Assembly (NCBI RefSeq): GCF_004011695.2
Contig: NC_082420.1
Span: 496,001-560,000, forward strand
DNA: 64,000 nt
From: Ascochyta rabiei
Lineage: Eukaryota; Ascomycota; Dothideomycetes; Pleosporales; Didymellaceae
Direction: 5' to 3'
Shown: piece after piece, positions 33,238 through 43,785 of the stretch
How positions within the stretch are numbered: position 1 is the first letter of the stretch
Layout: each line of letters starts with the position of its first letter
Notes under the pieces: generated by a model
Seen by the model: only the letters and a program-made list of their open reading frames with translations
The model's database searches: none
What the model was told of the DNA's origin: nothing
Program-made: the position numbers and the translations under genes

Positions 33238-33799
33238 GAATGCATCACGAAGAATGCGCTTGGGTTTTGATGGAGTGTAATCATTGTCCAAAACATAAGT
33301 ACTAGATTTTGTGACCGGAATCGAAAAGCAAAATGGCAGGGTAGAGGACAGAGGTGCGAGATCGTGGAGTAGGGTAGGGTAAAGCACGGCTAAAGCGGGG
33401 CCCTTCACTAGTCAAGGCGCGTACGGCTTCTGCGCTGCTGGATGCATGCTCTGCGCGGTGTAGCTGGGTTTGCGCGTGGGCGTGTGTGTACCAGCAGAGC
33501 ACCACTGTCATCGAGGTCGATGACTGCGCAGTCGCGCACTACGCAGACTGTGTGCGGGCTGTGGGGAAGGGGGGGACTCGAGTCATGCGATCAAGACGTC
33601 AAGTGAAGCGAAGTGAAGCGAAGTAGGTAATGCGTGGGATCGCGAGTTGCGGTGTGTTATCTTACAGGCGAAACTGATCGTCTTTGTATAACTAGTCGTT
33701 TTATCGTTGTATTTGCCCTCTCTTATTATTACGACGACGACGACGACGACGTCGACGTCGACGATCACCACCACCACCACCACCACGCCATCAACAATC
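33238..33799. other. intergenic with simple repeats
   Basis: Upstream of the tRNA and downstream of the DUF1772 gene. It holds GTGAAGCGAA repeats near 33602-33625 and an ACG/CAC triplet tract. No gene was seen. Confidence 0.6.
33731..33786. repeat. ACG and CAC triplet repeats
   Basis: About seven ACG units, a short GTCGAC patch, then about nine CAC units, ending 14 bp before the DUF1772 stop codon. Confidence 0.85.
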
Positions 33800-34456
33800 T
33801 CAAGCCAACGCGCCAATCAACCCCACAATACCACCAGCACCAATCAGCGCCGCCCTGACATAATTCAGCTTCTGGAACCGAGTCAACAGCGCCTTCACCT
33901 CCTTATCCTGCTCTTTCGACGAACCCCGCGCCGTCTTCTCCTGCGGATCGCTCACGTCGCTCCACTGGCTGATATCGTCCTTGGCGTTTACGCTCTCCTC
34001 AGCAGTGCGAGGCTCCGCATCAACCGAGCGTCGATACGCAGCCGAGTCAGCGCTGTGCGAGCCGCCGAGCTGCTCGTTGCGGCTGATGAGGTCGAAGTTG
34101 GTCGGGAGCATGGCGAGGCCGGTGAACAGGGCGCACGAGAAGGAGAGGACGCTTGCGCCGAGGAAGGCACTGGGTTTGCCCCCTCGTGTTAGGTGGGTGA
34201 GTAGGGCACTGGCTGTGTGTGCGCTGCCGGGCAGTGCGGCGTAGGCTAGGTAAAGGAAGCCTGTTGATGAGATGATGATGGCGGTAGGGGCTGTGTGTGA
34301 TCCCCGGCTGAATAGCCAGCGGAGCATTGGTAGAGACCGCGATGCGGGCTGCGAGCGCATGAGAGGTATGTCGAAGGCTGAGAGGGAGGCTATGCCCCCG
34401 GATGCGAAGAGCGCGGTGGATATGCTGATGACCTGGATGGCTTGGATTGCTGACAT
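33800..34456 (-). CDS. DUF1772 / anthrone-oxygenase-like membrane protein, 218 aa
   Basis: Small integral membrane protein of the DUF1772 family, which includes fungal anthrone oxygenases of polyketide pathways and many members of unknown role. Four hydrophobic helices are visible: IQVISISTALFASGGIASL near residue 6, IIISSTGFLYLAYAAL near 60, a third around SVLSFSCALFTGLAML, and the C-terminal VRAALIGAGGIVGLIGAL. The family's Leu-Asn-x-Val-Arg motif precedes the last helix (KLNYVRAAL). Between helices three and four lies a long charged loop of about 65 residues. The frame is open 52 codons further upstream, but the Met at 34456 directly precedes the first helix and is the likely start. No polyketide synthase is in reach, so an anthrone oxygenase role is not supported. 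Confidence 0.78.
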   Translation of the reverse strand: MSAIQAIQVISISTALFASGGIASLSAFDIPLMRSQPASRSLPMLRWLFSRGSHTAPTAIIISSTGFLYLAYAALPGSAHTASALLTHLTRGGKPSAFLGASVLSFSCALFTGLAMLPTNFDLISRNEQLGGSHSADSAAYRRSVDAEPRTAEESVNAKDDISQWSDVSDPQEKTARGSSKEQDKEVKALLTRFQKLNYVRAALIGAGGIVGLIGALA

Positions 34457-34700
34457 TGTGAAGGTCAAGTGTTGTAGAGTATGAATGTTGAAAATGACTT
34501 GGGTATCTCGACATCTATACTGCGTGGATGCGTGGATCTGATCGCACTTTTGTATTGCATGCAATTCGGATCCCGAAGGTCGCGTACAACGTGAATAGTT
34601 CGATGATGTCACACTGTAACTTTAGGCAATCCACTCCCACAGCACGCAACATCGGAGGCGCAAACTACGACCGCCGACTCTGTACTCGACCCTACCGACC

Positions 34701-36613
34701 TTACTCGGTCCTCTTGTTGACTCTCGGCAATGCGAACCAACAGACGAGCATTGCGCAGTACAGTCCAAGAGCTACTGGGTGCAGCACCCACGTGCCAGCA
34801 GCTTGAGCAAGTATACCTGTTGTAAACGGAGCAACCGCACCGCCAGAGCTCCCTGCAGAGCCGATAAACCCTATCGCTGTTGTTTGTAGATGGCGAGGCA
34901 CCAGGCGTGAGAATATCGTCTGCGCGCACGGGTAAACAGGGCCCAGCAGCAAACCCAGCAGAGACACGGCTACAGCGTTGCCAATGACGTTTGGGACCAG
35001 CCATGCCAGAAGTTGCAGGACCATCGTCCCCAGGGTGAGTCCAACGACGTAGTTCTTCTCGCCGATTCTTGGTGCAGCGTGGGTGAGGACGAACCTGCCT
35101 ATGGTGATACCAGCCTGAAGATGTCAGCAGTGCCTTGAGCAAGAGAATTCGACCTCAACATACCCAGAAACCAGCTGTCACATAACCGACCTTTGCCGGG
35201 TCTCCATCTCGGTAATTGATCAGGTACGAGATGATCCAACCTGATACTGCCACTTCCGCTCCTTGGTACGCAAAGATGAAAAGAGCCCCAAACACCGTGA
35301 CTTTGTTCTGCAAAGCAAGCTTGAGCTCTCTCATCTTCGACCCAGACTCAGCTGCGGTATTCTGCCTGCTGGCCGTGATTTCGAGAGCAGTAAGCAGCGT
35401 AGTTGACGAGTCTTCTTCGTATTTGTGGAAAGCCCAGGCTGCGAAGGCGACACAGCAGAACCTCAGTCCGAGCAGCAAAAAGTAGAATCGAGACCAGAGA
35501 ATGCCTTTAGATACAATGGCTGTTCCAACGATGGGCGCGATGGTGCCGCCCACGCCATAGCTGCCATGAGCTGCACCCAACACAGCGCTTGAAGGTGATA
35601 TGTTCGCGCAATACACGTTATTAAGCGCCAGGCTAGTCGCTGCTCCATATCCAATCAGGAAGAATCTGCAGAGAGTCAGCACTGGAAGGTAGTCTTTTTT
35701 GTTGCAGAAAATGCCGGCTACAAGCGGACAGTGCTCAATCAAACAGGAGTTGTTTTGTGCCAATCTGTAGATCATCTGCAACCTAAAGAGGCACTACAAG
35801 GACTTCAGCTATATTTATAAAAGCTGTAAAGCTTTAACAAATGCACCAAGAGCCTCCAGCAGTACATAGTACTACCTAAGAAGCTGCCGCTGAAGCATTG
35901 TAGTCGGTTTTCTCTGCAACGCGAAAGGATAGTGTCAGTTGCTTACTTACGCGATGATCACGAGAGGGAACGGAGGAGTGCAGACGAGTACAATGTACGC
36001 AGCGATCAAGAAAACCTCTGCGAATATCAAGGTCTTCGCTCTGCCAAGTTTGGCCAAAATCCAGGTTACAAGAGGCGCAGCGGCTATGAAGCCAATGGCA
36101 TTGCCGACGAAAACGAGTGACATGATTGTGTGGGAGTTGTGGTAGTAGACTTCCATGTAAGGAATCAAAGCACCGACCACTGGAGGTGGTCAGCATGATC
36201 AAGCTATCCTAATCCACGATACGATCGAACGCTGCTGGATGAATCCATCTTGACTTACCGGCATCATTGAGTCCGTTTCCGAAATATATAATGCAACAGC
36301 ACAGAATTCTCCACTTGTTCATTGGTGGGTTATTCCAGGTCTGAACCAAGCCAACAGCTTCATTCTGTCTTGGTGTTGGAGGGCGGCTCATCTCAAGCTC
36401 GTTGGGTGTCCTTGGTGTCTGCATCCCCATCCTGGATTGGTGTTCGAAGTAGTTGCCATTGCTGTCTTTGCCAGGTTTGATCGGTTCGAGCTCAATGTCC
36501 GGTAGGACTCCAATGTGAGGCTGCTTACCGTTGCTCTTCTGGTACGTTGGTGCAGGGTTCGCTGGAGCGACGGATTGAATGTCGAACACGCCATGAAGAC
36601 CAGAAGACGCCAT
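34701..36613 (-). CDS. MFS transporter, BSC6/FucP-like
   Basis: Major facilitator with about twelve membrane helices, 499 aa. The exons are 36613-36259, 36179-35951, 35665-35164 and 35114-34701, and all junctions keep frame. The first exon is a long soluble N-terminus (about 95 residues, with Pro/Arg/Thr motifs such as RTPNELEMSRPPTP) before NKWRILCCCIIYFGNGLND. The second exon has the loop motif WILAKLGRAKTL. The third gives GAATSLALNNVYCANIS...GAAHGSYGVGGTIAP, characteristic of the fucose-permease/bypass-of-stop-codon-6 branch. The fourth has the last helices and ends PRVNKRTE. The substrate is unknown. The 285-nt intron between exons two and three is far longer than the others here. Confidence 0.88.
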
Positions 36614-37290
36614 CTTGGCCGGTGTATGTGTGTGTCTGTCAATTGCACAGCGTGGAAAGAATAGGTGAGTCTGCAATGGGAAGGCAGCACTCTGCGTGCT
36701 TGAGGTCGACGGGAGACAGCCGTCAAGATAAGCAGAAGGGAAGGAGCTATATGTTGAGAGTCCTGGGCAACATATGTGGGGTCATTTCTGCACTGGGCAA
36801 TACACGATAAACGTGACTGAAGGAAATGATGGTGATGGCTGTCATTGCTGATAAATGGATACAGAGTGCTGCACTAGCAGAAAGGTTCCCTGGTGCGCGC
36901 TTTTACGGCGTCCCATTGAACCGACATCCATCCAGTGAGACAATCGATCATTGTTGCACGCTTGCAGTTCGTGAAGATCACGTGGATTGGGCGGTTTGTG
37001 ACAGAGCCCATAATGTGTGTCCACGGCTTCAGCCATCGATGGTCACGCAAAGAGAAACCTAGCCGGCGAACATTTGACGCGTGAGAATGCAGCATCTACG
37101 AGATGTGAAGGGCGCAAGAAGGGCGCCAGAAAGGCGGTGGAAGCGTTTCCTGAACGGTGCGTAGAATGCGAAGTCGGTGTGGGGACAATTGCTCGGCCGC
37201 AACCGCGGCACCCCTCCAAAATTACTTCGGCCTCTTAACTCGGTTTCACGAGCGACACGCGTGTAAACTCGAAAATCCAACACCGTCAAC
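36614..37290. other. divergent upstream region of MFS and EIF1AD-like genes
   Basis: 677 bp between two start codons pointing outward. No gene or strong motif was recognised. Confidence 0.6.
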
Positions 37291-37755
37291 ATGGGCCGAC
37301 CGAAGCGCAACGTACTCGCTACGATCGAAGACACTGTGACTCCACCTGATGTCCTACCAGAATCGCACCTCATCGCGCGCATCGTGAAAGCGGAGGGCAA
37401 GAACCTGTACAACGCCGAACTGCCAGGCGGAAAACCAATCCTTGCAGAGCTCGAAGCCAAGTTTCGCTCGACGGTGTGGATCAAGCGTGGGAGCTATGTG
37501 GTAGTGAACACGTCTTCGCTGGCAGACCGCGACAACAAGCTGGATGGAGAGATTGTGAACGTGGTGAGAGACGAGAAGGCGTGGAGGAAGATGTCATATT
37601 GGTATGTATGAACGATACGCATTCTGCGGTGACATGGTATATGTGCTGATTGAGTTAGGCCCAAAGAGTTCGTCAAGAAGCCAGCCTACGAGGATAGTGA
37701 TGAGGAAGAGTCAACGGTTGGGAAGATGCCACCCTCTGATTCGGACGAGGAGTGA
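37291..37755 (+). CDS. EIF1AD-like S1/IF1A domain protein
   Basis: Probable RNA-binding protein with an eIF1A-type OB fold, 135 aa, like human EIF1AD (haponin), associated with late 40S ribosome maturation. The exons are 37291-37601 and 37659-37755. The OB fold spans about residues 22-95 (LIARIVKAEGKNLYNAELPGG... KFRSTVWIKRGSYVVV), and the C-terminus is acidic (EDSDEEES...SDSDEE). The intron joins SYW to PKEFVKKP. Unlike true eIF1A it lacks the long N-terminal Lys/Arg-Gly tail, which supports EIF1AD over eIF1A. The stop codon lies 2 bp from the stop of the convergent ALG3. Confidence 0.88.
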
Positions 37756-37757
37756 GC

Positions 37758-39171
37758 TCATTCTGCGTGCTCGTGCTCATCCTCAATGATGCCCTTTGTC
37801 GCCCCCGCAAACTCGTTCCGCGTACCCCACCACACGCCCGCTACGGTCACAGCCAGTACGCCGACCACGGTTGCCGAACTGATGGGTGTACTCGGGTACA
37901 CGTTCCACGCCCATTCCTGCGCGCCCCAGAGTGCGTACTGCACAACAGGGTGAAACCCTGCTTTCCATAGCAGAAACGGCGTCGTCCACGCAACGTACGC
38001 GTAGAACTGGTAGTGCAGCGACCTCGCGCAAAGCATACCGATAGCCGTTGCTGTCAGAATGGTTGTCATGATGAATTCCGGTGTTATCCTCTTCGTCATG
38101 ATGTCTTGGTCTCTGGGTTCCCGTGCAGGCATCAGAAGCTTGAGGAACTGGCGGGGTGTGCGCTTGGAAGGCTTGATCCAGCGCGTATAGGCGAAGAACA
38201 GAAGCAGGCCAGCATGGGCAGCCAGAAGGCTGAGAGCAAACGGTTTCGATAGGAACGTGTCTTCCGAGACGAAGCGCCAGTTGACGGTCCACTTGTAGAA
38301 GAATGCTCTGGTGAACTCAAAAGCTCGTCCAAAATAGCTGAAGCTTTGCTTCCTGAACGGATAACCAAAAAGAATCTGTAAGAATAAGTCAACGATCCAC
38401 AATCTTCGTGATCCAACATACCGAGACCTGAAATATGATCATTGCCTGCGTCATTGCTTCTCTACTTCCCAGGGCCTGAATCATCAAGATACCCATGGCT
38501 GGCAATGGCAGCAACAAGCTCATCTTAACGTTCAAGCCCGTTGTGTAGAAGAAGCTACCAAGATGCCATTGATTGCGCTGGTAGCAGTAAATCGCAGCCC
38601 ACAGGCCAAGAACAGCGAAGCAGTCATTAAAGCATCTCAACACAAAAATACTGTGGAGTCGCTTCGACAGAATAAGTAGAGGGAAGACATATGGTGGAAC
38701 CTATCCTGATCAGCGTGACTTCAGACATGGGCATGGACATATTATACCTTTGCCTTTCGGTAACATTGGAAAACAATGGCAAGGGTGCCCAGATACACCA
38801 ACGCGAAAATATACTGTGCCCTTTGTATGTCGCGGCCCTGGTCTGTGAGGCGATACAGTTGCTTGTAGATCCAGACGTGCGCGCCAGGGTATACCAACGG
38901 CCCTGTGCCGCCCACAATGTTCTTGTAATCTCTCTCTCCTTTCAAGTAGATTTCAATTTGTTGCATATATGCCATCCAGTCGATTTCGGTGTCTGCGACG
39001 GCATTAGTTGTGGGATCTCGTAGAACACGTGTTCTCGTGATGGCGCGTACAAGCAACTTTATCTATGATGATTCCGCAGAGCGCTGCATCTGCCACCAGA
39101 AGCAAGGGCGCTATCCATTTTGTGTTGCGAGGGTTGTAGGCTATATCGTAGGTCTGGCTGAGGAGCGACAT
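37758..39171 (-). CDS. ALG3: ALG3 dolichyl-P-Man alpha-1,3-mannosyltransferase
   Basis: Adds the sixth mannose to Man5GlcNAc2-PP-dolichol on the luminal side of the ER during N-glycan precursor assembly. The exons are 39171-39051, 38992-38748, 38700-38422 and 38375-37758 (420 aa). The first junction restores [11 protein letters not shown], the conserved luminal loop with the likely catalytic Asp. [39 protein letters not shown] and LRCFNDC follow as in all ALG3 proteins. Multiple membrane helices run to the C-terminus, which ends in an acidic/His tail rather than a clear KKxx signal. The 3' end abuts the convergent EIF1AD-like gene, so their 3' UTRs must overlap. Confidence 0.95.
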
Positions 39172-39609
39172 GGCACCGAGAGTATTGTGGTGTTGATGTC
39201 CGGCTTAGCAGTGGTCATATAGAGAAGGCGCGATCACGTGTATAGGAGGTCTCGGGTTTCAAGACGGTAAGCACTCAAACCAGGAACCGTTTCAGGCAAC
39301 AAATGTTTCGAGCGATGCTTGAACGGCTGTTTGAGAGCTGTCATTTGTGGATACAAGGCTCATACGCAAATTATTGTGTTACTGTGATTACGAATCCCCA
39401 CATGATTGAAGTTGAAGTGATGCAAGATCCTACACATGATATATATCCACAAATAAGTTCAAGAACATGCCACGCAACAGCGTGGCTCACAGATGCAACC
39501 GCAGATAACACCAGTAAATGCAGGGTCGTATCCCGCTAGCTTTTCGGGGTATCCTTTAATACAAAACAGCCAATATCCAATATCAACACCCTTCAGCCAA
39601 CAGCTTAAG
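39172..39609. other. intergenic, no gene seen
   Basis: Promoter of ALG3 and 3' flank of REX4, both on the minus strand. Confidence 0.6.
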
Positions 39610-40683
39610 CTAGTGCTTCTTCTTCTTCTTGCTCTTCTTCCTGTTCCTCTTCTTCTTCTCTTCAGCATCGCCATCAGCTTCGACCTCTGGCGCAGCTGTT
39701 GGCATCCTGACATTGCCATACTTCTGACGGATTTCCCTCTCGAACTCGTCCTTCTCAAGCCGGAACAGGGCCATTGTAGCTCTTGCGTCCTCAACTGAGC
39801 TATGCGCTCCAGTCTGAATCTCTACGCCAAGCAGTTTTTTCGCAAGCATTTTCAGCCCTGGTGTCCACCCGGCTTTTGTGGCCAATTGTCTGAACTTGGA
39901 AAACTTAGATGTATCGCGAATCAGGCGCTTGTCGTGCTTCAAGATCAACACGTCTAGGTCGTTCTTCACAGCGTGACCAACGAGTATGCGTCCTCCGAGC
40001 AGAATCTTAAGATCGCTGCGTACTTCTTCGAATGTACGTGCAACATCTTTGCGCAAATGCTTCGGTTCGATGCCGGAGACGGCTGTGCGGTAGTCGGTGA
40101 CCTCGACCTTGGGAGGCATCTGTACGTAAGAGTCGTAGACTTGGTGACCATGATAATTGACTAGTGACACTCTTGCCAGCGCTGAGTCGCGGTTGGGTTC
40201 TGGGCCTACGCCTACCATTTCACAGTCAAGTGCGACGTATTTGCCAGGAAGCGCGGTCTCAGAGACGCCTTCGTTCTCGATGTCAGGAAAGTCGGGGTGT
40301 GGTGTAAGGACGTCCTCAGCGACTGCAGCATCCTTCTCCGATGTGACAAGGGGTGCATGCCTAAGCTGAGGTGTTGAAACACTACGAGAGAGATTCTTGA
40401 TATTGTGCTGCTTGATCGATGCGCCGACAGACGCAGGTTCCTCCATCTTCTGTCGCTTTCTTGATATGGGTGACTTGTGCGTTGTAGTCTTCCCAGCTCC
40501 GTTCAAGGATTGTCGTGGCCCATTCGTAGGCCTATCTTTGGTCTTGAAAGATCGCTTGCGCTTCAGCGAGTTCTGCTCTTCGGTGGAAGTATGAGATTTC
40601 GAGGCATCCGAGGGTGCAGCGGGTTTTGAGGCTTGGAGTTTGGCCTGTAGCCTCTTCCAATTCGAACTGAGCTCTGGTGCCAT
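39610..40683 (-). CDS. REX4: RNA exonuclease 4 (DEDDh)
   Basis: 3'-5' exonuclease of the REXO4 family linked to pre-rRNA processing (ITS1), 357 aa, intronless. The start MAPELSSNWKRLQAKL is the usual family N-terminus; the frame stays open 16 codons further upstream but that part is not conserved. A basic Ser/Lys-rich region (to about residue 120) is followed by the exonuclease domain: YVALDCEMVGVG (Asp and Glu of motif I), GRILVGHAVKNDLDVL (motif II Asp) and HSSVEDARATMALF (motif III His and Asp). The C-terminus is a Lys-rich nucleolar-type tail. It shares a 254-bp upstream region with the divergent ESA1. Confidence 0.95.
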   Translation of the reverse strand: MAPELSSNWKRLQAKLQASKPAAPSDASKSHTSTEEQNSLKRKRSFKTKDRPTNGPRQSLNGAGKTTTHKSPISRKRQKMEEPASVGASIKQHNIKNLSRSVSTPQLRHAPLVTSEKDAAVAEDVLTPHPDFPDIENEGVSETALPGKYVALDCEMVGVGPEPNRDSALARVSLVNYHGHQVYDSYVQMPPKVEVTDYRTAVSGIEPKHLRKDVARTFEEVRSDLKILLGGRILVGHAVKNDLDVLILKHDKRLIRDTSKFSKFRQLATKAGWTPGLKMLAKKLLGVEIQTGAHSSVEDARATMALFRLEKDEFEREIRQKYGNVRMPTAAPEVEADGDAEEKKKRNRKKSKKKKKH

Positions 40684-40937
40684 ATCGATGTCACCTGCGT
40701 GGCATAACGGTGTGAGACGTCGTCCTTTCACTGGTTATTTGACGCTGTTGCCGTTTGCAAGTCCCCGCTGAACTTTTGTTCCAATGGGCCGCACTAGCGC
40801 ACGATTCTGCCGAATCAGCCGCGCAAAGGCGGTGGGACAGGCAACATCGACTGCAATACCATCAACCTCATCGCGGCACCACCAACCACCACACGATATA
40901 AAATCTGCAGCAATCGTTAGGCAGTTGTCGCATAGAA
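40684..40937. promoter_or_regulatory. shared divergent upstream region of REX4 and ESA1
   Basis: 254 bp between outward-pointing start codons of a ribosome-processing exonuclease and a chromatin acetyltransferase. A bidirectional promoter is inferred from spacing. A TATAAAA-like element lies near 40898. Confidence 0.6.
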
Positions 40938-42621
40938 ATGGCGCCTCGAGAGAACTCGCACGAGCCCTCTGGCACGCCTGTGCCGGTGGAAACGGGCTTT
41001 GCCACACTTGCACAGCTTAGGTACGTGCGACACTACTGTGCTAGGTATGGAGATGCATACTGATGGGTTGCGTCCAGGGTTGGCGTCAAAGCATGGGTCG
41101 AGAAAGTGAGTAGCAGCGGAACGAAGTTCGCGATGAGCGCCGAACGTGTCTCGTGGAACGTCAGAACTTCAAACATCTGAGCAATATATCCTGCTCGAGA
41201 CGACGATGACTAACAGCTTGTAGGAAGGCGAAAAGCGCAAAGCTGAACTCCTCTCAATCCAAACCCGTCAGGGCCAGACCAAATTCTACGTGCATTATGA
41301 AGACTTCAACAAACGTCTCGATGAGTGGATCGCAGCGGATCGCATTGATCTATCACGAGAAGTCGAGTGGCCTGCGCCCGAAAAGCCTGACAAAAAGAAG
41401 AGCAATGCCTCTAAGACAGATAGAGCACCTTCTAAATCGGACCAGAAGAATTTAAAGCGATCACGAAGCAAGCTTGACCGCGAGATTTCTGGTACACCAG
41501 AATCAACATCCAGCAACATTCCTGGCAAGGCACAACGGCCTTCCAAGGCGAGCGGGAAAGAAAATCAAGAATTCCTCGTTACCAGTGAAGTCACAGATGG
41601 CACACCCAAGCCGGAAGATGAGGAGATGGACCTGGTGGACGTCCAAGATGCCGCCGCAGCAGCAAAAGCCGTGTCAGATCAGAACTACTCACGCGAAGAC
41701 GAGATCGAGAAGTTGCGTACATCAGGCTCGATGACACAGAACCAAACCGAGATTTCTCGAGTGCGTAACCTGGAGAAAGTGCAGATGGGAAGGTTCGAGA
41801 TCGAGCCGTGGTACTTCTCTCCATATCCTATCGATTTTGTGGACTCAGATGTCGTATACATCTGCGAATTCTGCCTCTCGTACTATGGCGAGCAGACACA
41901 GTTCGAACGCCACCGCGCAAAATGCACGCTACTGCACCCGCCTGGAAACGAGATTTACCGCGACGATTATGTTTCGTTCTTCGAAATCGATGGAAGACGG
42001 CAGCGAACGTGGTGTCGTAACCTCTGCTTGCTCTCAAAGCTTTTCCTGGACCACAAGACCCTCTACTACGACGTTGACCCCTTCCTGTTCTATTGCATGT
42101 GTACACGCGACGAGCATGGCTGTCATCTTGTCGGCTATTTTTCGAAAGAAAAGGAGTCTGCGGATGGTTACAATGTCGCCTGTATCCTGACTCTGCCACA
42201 ATACCAACGGAAAGGGTTTGGTAAGCTGCTTATCGATTTCTCCTACATTCTCTCAAAACGCGAAGGCAAGCTCGGCTCACCTGAGAAGCCGCTGTCCGAC
42301 TTGGGTCTGCTTGGATACCGTGCATATTGGCAGGAAATTATTGTGGACTTGCTTATGGATGGCCGAGTGGAAGCCAACATTGACGACCTCGGCGCTGCAA
42401 CCGCAATGATGACGAACGACGTTCTACATACGCTGCAGAACCTGAACATGCTTCGCTACAGCAAGAACCAACATGTCGTCGTTTTGACCGATGCAGTGAT
42501 AGAGCAGCGCGAACGACAGAAAGCAAAGGAGAAGCTGAAGGGCAAGAGGAGTCTTGATCCAGAACGACTTATTTGGAAACCACCGGTTTTCTCTGCCGCC
42601 AGTCGCACGTGGAATTGGTGA
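40938..42621 (+). CDS. ESA1: histone acetyltransferase ESA1 (MYST, NuA4)
   Basis: Catalytic subunit of NuA4, acetylating histones H4 and H2A in the nucleus; essential in yeast. The exons are 40938-41020, 41078-41105 (28 nt) and 41224-42621 (502 aa). The splices rebuild [21 protein letters not shown], the start of the Tudor-knot/chromo-barrel that continues to [18 protein letters not shown] charged linker (about 90-185) leads to the MYST domain: the C2HC zinc finger ([11 protein letters not shown]... HRAKC) near residue 250, the catalytic Cys in NVACILTLP, the acetyl-CoA loop [16 protein letters not shown] and the catalytic Glu in [18 protein letters not shown]. The C-terminus [15 protein letters not shown] is typical. 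Confidence 0.97.
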
Positions 42622-43029
42622 TGTACATTGGGTCGTTGTGGGATTGAAATGGAGTGATGCGGCGCAGATGGTTGGGTTATGAATTGCTTTGATATACCCC
42701 AATTTCATGTTCACGATAAGATCTTATATTCCGATTCAAAGCAGACTACTTAAATCACTACGAGGCTACCGATGACTCATTTTGAATGCTTCAGTGTTTC
42801 CTAAACACTCATTGGAGACCGCAAGCTCATTTCTTCTTGCTGTCGAAGGAAACATCTGGTTGGGCCTGCAAGCGCTTATTCATTCCCACAACAGTAGTCT
42901 CACCACGGTTCACGGCTGACGTGAGCTTTGATGTTTTGCTCAGGGATTGAAAGTCAGCCTCGGACTCGAACATCAGACTTGTCATTCTTCTTCTGTTCAA
43001 CAGCAACAAATGCAGTGAGAACTCCCACC
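42622..43029. other. intergenic, doubtful 52-codon minus-strand frame
   Basis: A minus-strand frame (42985-42827) opening MTSLMFESEADFQSL has protein-like composition and a Lys-rich end, but it starts only 44 bp from the F-box start on the other strand and matches nothing I know. It is not annotated as a gene. Confidence 0.4.
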
Positions 43030-43785
43030 ATGCATTCCCTATGGCAGATTTCTGAATTGCTTGTTCACATCGTCTCTTTCCTGTCGGCAGACGATATCCA
43101 GGGCGCATTTCGCATCTCCCACCACTTCAGAACCACTCTCAAAGCCAATCTACCACCACAACTCCGTCCTCTACCTGACGGTCGTCGTAGATACCAATCC
43201 ACTAGCCGAGTGTCACCACAAGAAGTACGCAACAAAGCCAAAGCCTACGTGTCCCAGGAAACCGCCACACCCAAACAACTAAAGATCGAAGACACCTACT
43301 ACTATTGGCGTGAAAGCGCGCGAAGCCAAGTTCTCGACATCCTCTCACCTTGCCTACACCCCATACTCTCGAGGCACGTCACTCGTCTGATCGATGGCTA
43401 TGAATCCTTGGCCGAAGGTGGAATGAGCATATGTCTCCAGACTGACAACTCATACCACAGTCTGTACGAACTCGTGCACGGCAAGCATCGAAGAGATCGC
43501 AACGGTCTTTTGGCTGTCGTGCCGCCCAAGTCGGTGACAGTATATTGCTTGGCCGGTGCCAGTTGGGATTTGTTGTATTCCAACGTCAGGTACAGGTCAT
43601 ATGGCGGTGTGGATCGGTTTTCTGTTACAGTGGAGAGGGAGGATGGTGTGAGATTGGGCGATATTCTGGATGAGCTGAGGGGGGCGCTCATTGTGGATGG
43701 CAGGAGTGGAGGATTAGGAGAGGACATCTTGCTTGTTTGGGTTCTAGATAGTAGCTGTGAGTGTGCCAGACTGCATGCTTGTTGA
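43030..43785 (+). CDS. F-box protein, 251 aa
   Basis: Probable substrate adaptor of an SCF ubiquitin ligase. The N-terminal 45 residues fit a fungal F-box: ISELLVHIVSFLSADDIQGAFRI is followed by a helix ending at FRTTLKANLPP, after which such fungal proteins usually continue with a poorly conserved substrate part. Here that part has Arg/Lys-rich and Tyr-rich stretches (DTYYYWRESARSQVLDIL) without recognisable repeats. The frame extends 34 codons further upstream, but the Met at 43030 sits right before the F-box and was chosen. Single exon. The target is unknown. Confidence 0.7.
   Translation: MHSLWQISELLVHIVSFLSADDIQGAFRISHHFRTTLKANLPPQLRPLPDGRRRYQSTSRVSPQEVRNKAKAYVSQETATPKQLKIEDTYYYWRESARSQVLDILSPCLHPILSRHVTRLIDGYESLAEGGMSICLQTDNSYHSLYELVHGKHRRDRNGLLAVVPPKSVTVYCLAGASWDLLYSNVRYRSYGGVDRFSVTVEREDGVRLGDILDELRGALIVDGRSGGLGEDILLVWVLDSSCECARLHAC

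Noticed and set aside
33800..36613. DUF1772 protein next to an MFS transporter as part of a polyketide cluster
   Set aside because: No polyketide synthase, NRPS, terpene cyclase or P450 in the window; the neighbours are housekeeping genes.
42827..42985. Possible 52-aa minus-strand protein beside the F-box gene
   Set aside because: Its start is only 44 bp from the divergent F-box start, and no homologue is known to me. Kept only as a note.
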